From contig JAJXUO010000014.1 of the NCBI GenBank assembly GCA_021782815.1, forward strand, positions 1 to 61,796: 61,796 bases of DNA. Direction: 5' to 3'. The notes under the pieces were generated by a model that saw nothing but the letters and a program-made list of their open reading frames with translations, did no database searches and was not told the DNA's origin. Shown in pieces: positions 60,819 through 61,796 of this stretch. The stretch's first letter is position 1; each line of letters opens with the position of its first letter. Source of the DNA: Pseudomonadota bacterium. Its GTDB lineage: Bacteria > Pseudomonadota > Alphaproteobacteria > Rhodospirillales > Magnetospirillaceae. Made by a program: the position numbers and the translations under genes.

Positions 60819-61796
60819 GATCGCCTCCTCGTCCGGCGCCTATGGCATTGTCGTCGGCGAGTCGCTCTTGGATGCCCTGGTCCGCGAGGCCGGTGCCGCA
60901 ACCACCATTCTGGCCGACGCCGTGTTCGGCAACGCCCCGGAATTTTCCGCCGCATCCGGGAAGATCGAGGTGCTGGCTTCGGAGGACAACAAATCCCTGG
61001 AGGAGATCGCGCCGCTGATCGTTCGGCTGCGGGAATTGGGGGTGCATCGCCGTAGCCATCTGGTGGCCGTGGGCGGCGGCATCATCCAGGATATCGCCAC
61101 CTTTCTGGCCTCGATTTATATGCGCGGCATCCGGTGGACCTACGCGCCGACCACGCTGCTGGCCATGGTGGATTCCTGTGTGGGCGGAAAATCCTCGATC
61201 AATGTGGCGGGGTACAAGAATCTGGTGGGGAATTTCTATCCGCCGCAGCAGATCGTCATCGATCTCGGCTTTCTGAAAAGCCTGGGCACGCAGCAGATCG
61301 TTGACGGCCTGTGCGAGGCGGTGAAGATCTGCTACGCCCGCAGCGAGGATGAGTTCGAGGCTTATCTGGCCGACGCCGGCGCCATCGGGACCCGGCTTGA
61401 GGTTGAAACGGCCAAGCGGGTGATCGAGCGCAGCCTGAAGGCCAAAAAGTGGTTCATCGAGATCGATGAATTCGACAAGGCCGAGCGCCTGCTGCTGAAT
61501 TTCGGCCATACCTTCGGCCATGCCATCGAATCCGCCAGCCATTTCAGGATTTCCCATGGCGTGGCCGTGGGCATCGGCATCATGGTGGCCCAGGCCTATG
61601 CCCTGCAGAACGGCATGCTCTCGTCCCGCGGCATGGCCCGTGTCGAGCGACTGGTGACTTATATTCGCGGCCTTCTGGCGGAATTGGCCGAACTGCCGCA
61701 GGACGTGCGGGCGCTGGACGCCGCCACCGTTTTGCAGAAGTTCGACAGCGACAAGAAGCACCAGGCCGACCAATATCGTGTGGTGGTGCCTGCCGA
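60802..61796 (+). CDS. 3-dehydroquinate-synthase-like sugar cyclase, 3' truncated by the window
   Basis: The frame is open to the last base: 331 codons are visible. The NAD-binding 'VAVGGGIIQDIATFLASIYM', the 'APTTLLAMVDSCVGGKSSIN' loop and the metal ligands (Glu in 'DGLCEAVKICY', His in 'NFGHTFGHAIE', His in 'SHGVAVGIG') place it in the sugar-phosphate-cyclase superfamily. It differs from AroB in that HGEAV is HGVAV and GGGVxGD is GGGIIQD. The polysaccharide context argues for a carbocycle-forming role other than the shikimate pathway. Overlap with the SDR gene suggests coupling. Confidence 0.83.
   Translation, partial: MSVTFEIASSSGAYGIVVGESLLDALVREAGAATTILADAVFGNAPEFSAASGKIEVLASEDNKSLEEIAPLIVRLRELGVHRRSHLVAVGGGIIQDIATFLASIYMRGIRWTYAPTTLLAMVDSCVGGKSSINVAGYKNLVGNFYPPQQIVIDLGFLKSLGTQQIVDGLCEAVKICYARSEDEFEAYLADAGAIGTRLEVETAKRVIERSLKAKKWFIEIDEFDKAERLLLNFGHTFGHAIESASHFRISHGVAVGIGIMVAQAYALQNGMLSSRGMARVERLVTYIRGLLAELAELPQDVRALDAATVLQKFDSDKKHQADQYRVVVPA

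Noticed and set aside
53378-61796. Complete yersiniose or paratose pathway
   Set aside because: RfbH, its reductase partner and RfbS are not visible in the window, and the aldolase and cyclase have no place in those pathways.

Overview
The window is GC-rich and densely coded. It looks like the chromosome of an alphaproteobacterium, most likely in the Rhodospirillales. The main evidence is the conserved block secG-pyrG-kdsA-eno-(MFS)-ftsB-pdhA-pdhB-pdhC-lpd-lipA-COQ10-like, the E1-beta subunit that carries its own lipoyl domain, a mitochondrial-type complex I accessory subunit, and an ELM1-family protein. I cannot fix the genus from sequence alone.

Layout. (1) 1-15813 is a complete type I secretion locus: the 3' part of a giant repetitive surface protein (at least 2667 residues; its 5' end lies outside the window), a 1317-residue double ABC exporter in one chain, an HlyD-type adaptor, and on the opposite strand a TolC/NodT-type outer-membrane lipoprotein with a small lipoprotein. 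A small PepSY-like exported protein lies between. (2) 15814-19546 has a very AT-rich intergenic stretch, a small unknown gene with a clear terminator, an ELM1-family/2OG-oxygenase gene pair, a structured intergenic repeat and a glycosyltransferase. (3) 19591-39224 is housekeeping: ppiD-trpE and a CxxC micro-protein on the minus strand, then tpiA, secG, pyrG, kdsA, eno, an MFS transporter, ftsB, the pyruvate dehydrogenase operon, lipA, a COQ10-like gene, a small lipoprotein, the NDUFS4-like subunit and tRNA-Arg(TCT). (4) 39256-61796 is a surface-polysaccharide island, all on the plus strand, with several AT-rich genes that suggest horizontal mixing. It holds glycosyltransferases, a methyltransferase, a WecE-type sugar aminotransferase, WbqC, acyl- and sulfotransferases, a propeller protein, a GT-C-like membrane protein, a PglK-like ABC flippase and a Wzz-like protein.

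The last part of the island (53378-61796, cut by the window edge) is the most interesting pathway. RfbF and RfbG should make CDP-4-keto-6-deoxyglucose. They are followed by an epimerase/dehydratase, an acetolactate-synthase-like ThDP enzyme, an HpcH/HpaI aldolase, an SDR and a divergent 3-dehydroquinate-synthase-like cyclase. I infer a route to a branched, possibly carbocyclic, CDP-activated sugar.

The other unexplained signal is an intergenic repeat of about 150 bp present twice (about 18330-18499 and 55251-55405). Its hairpins are preserved between the copies by compensatory base changes, which points to a structured RNA or a structure-dependent mobile repeat.
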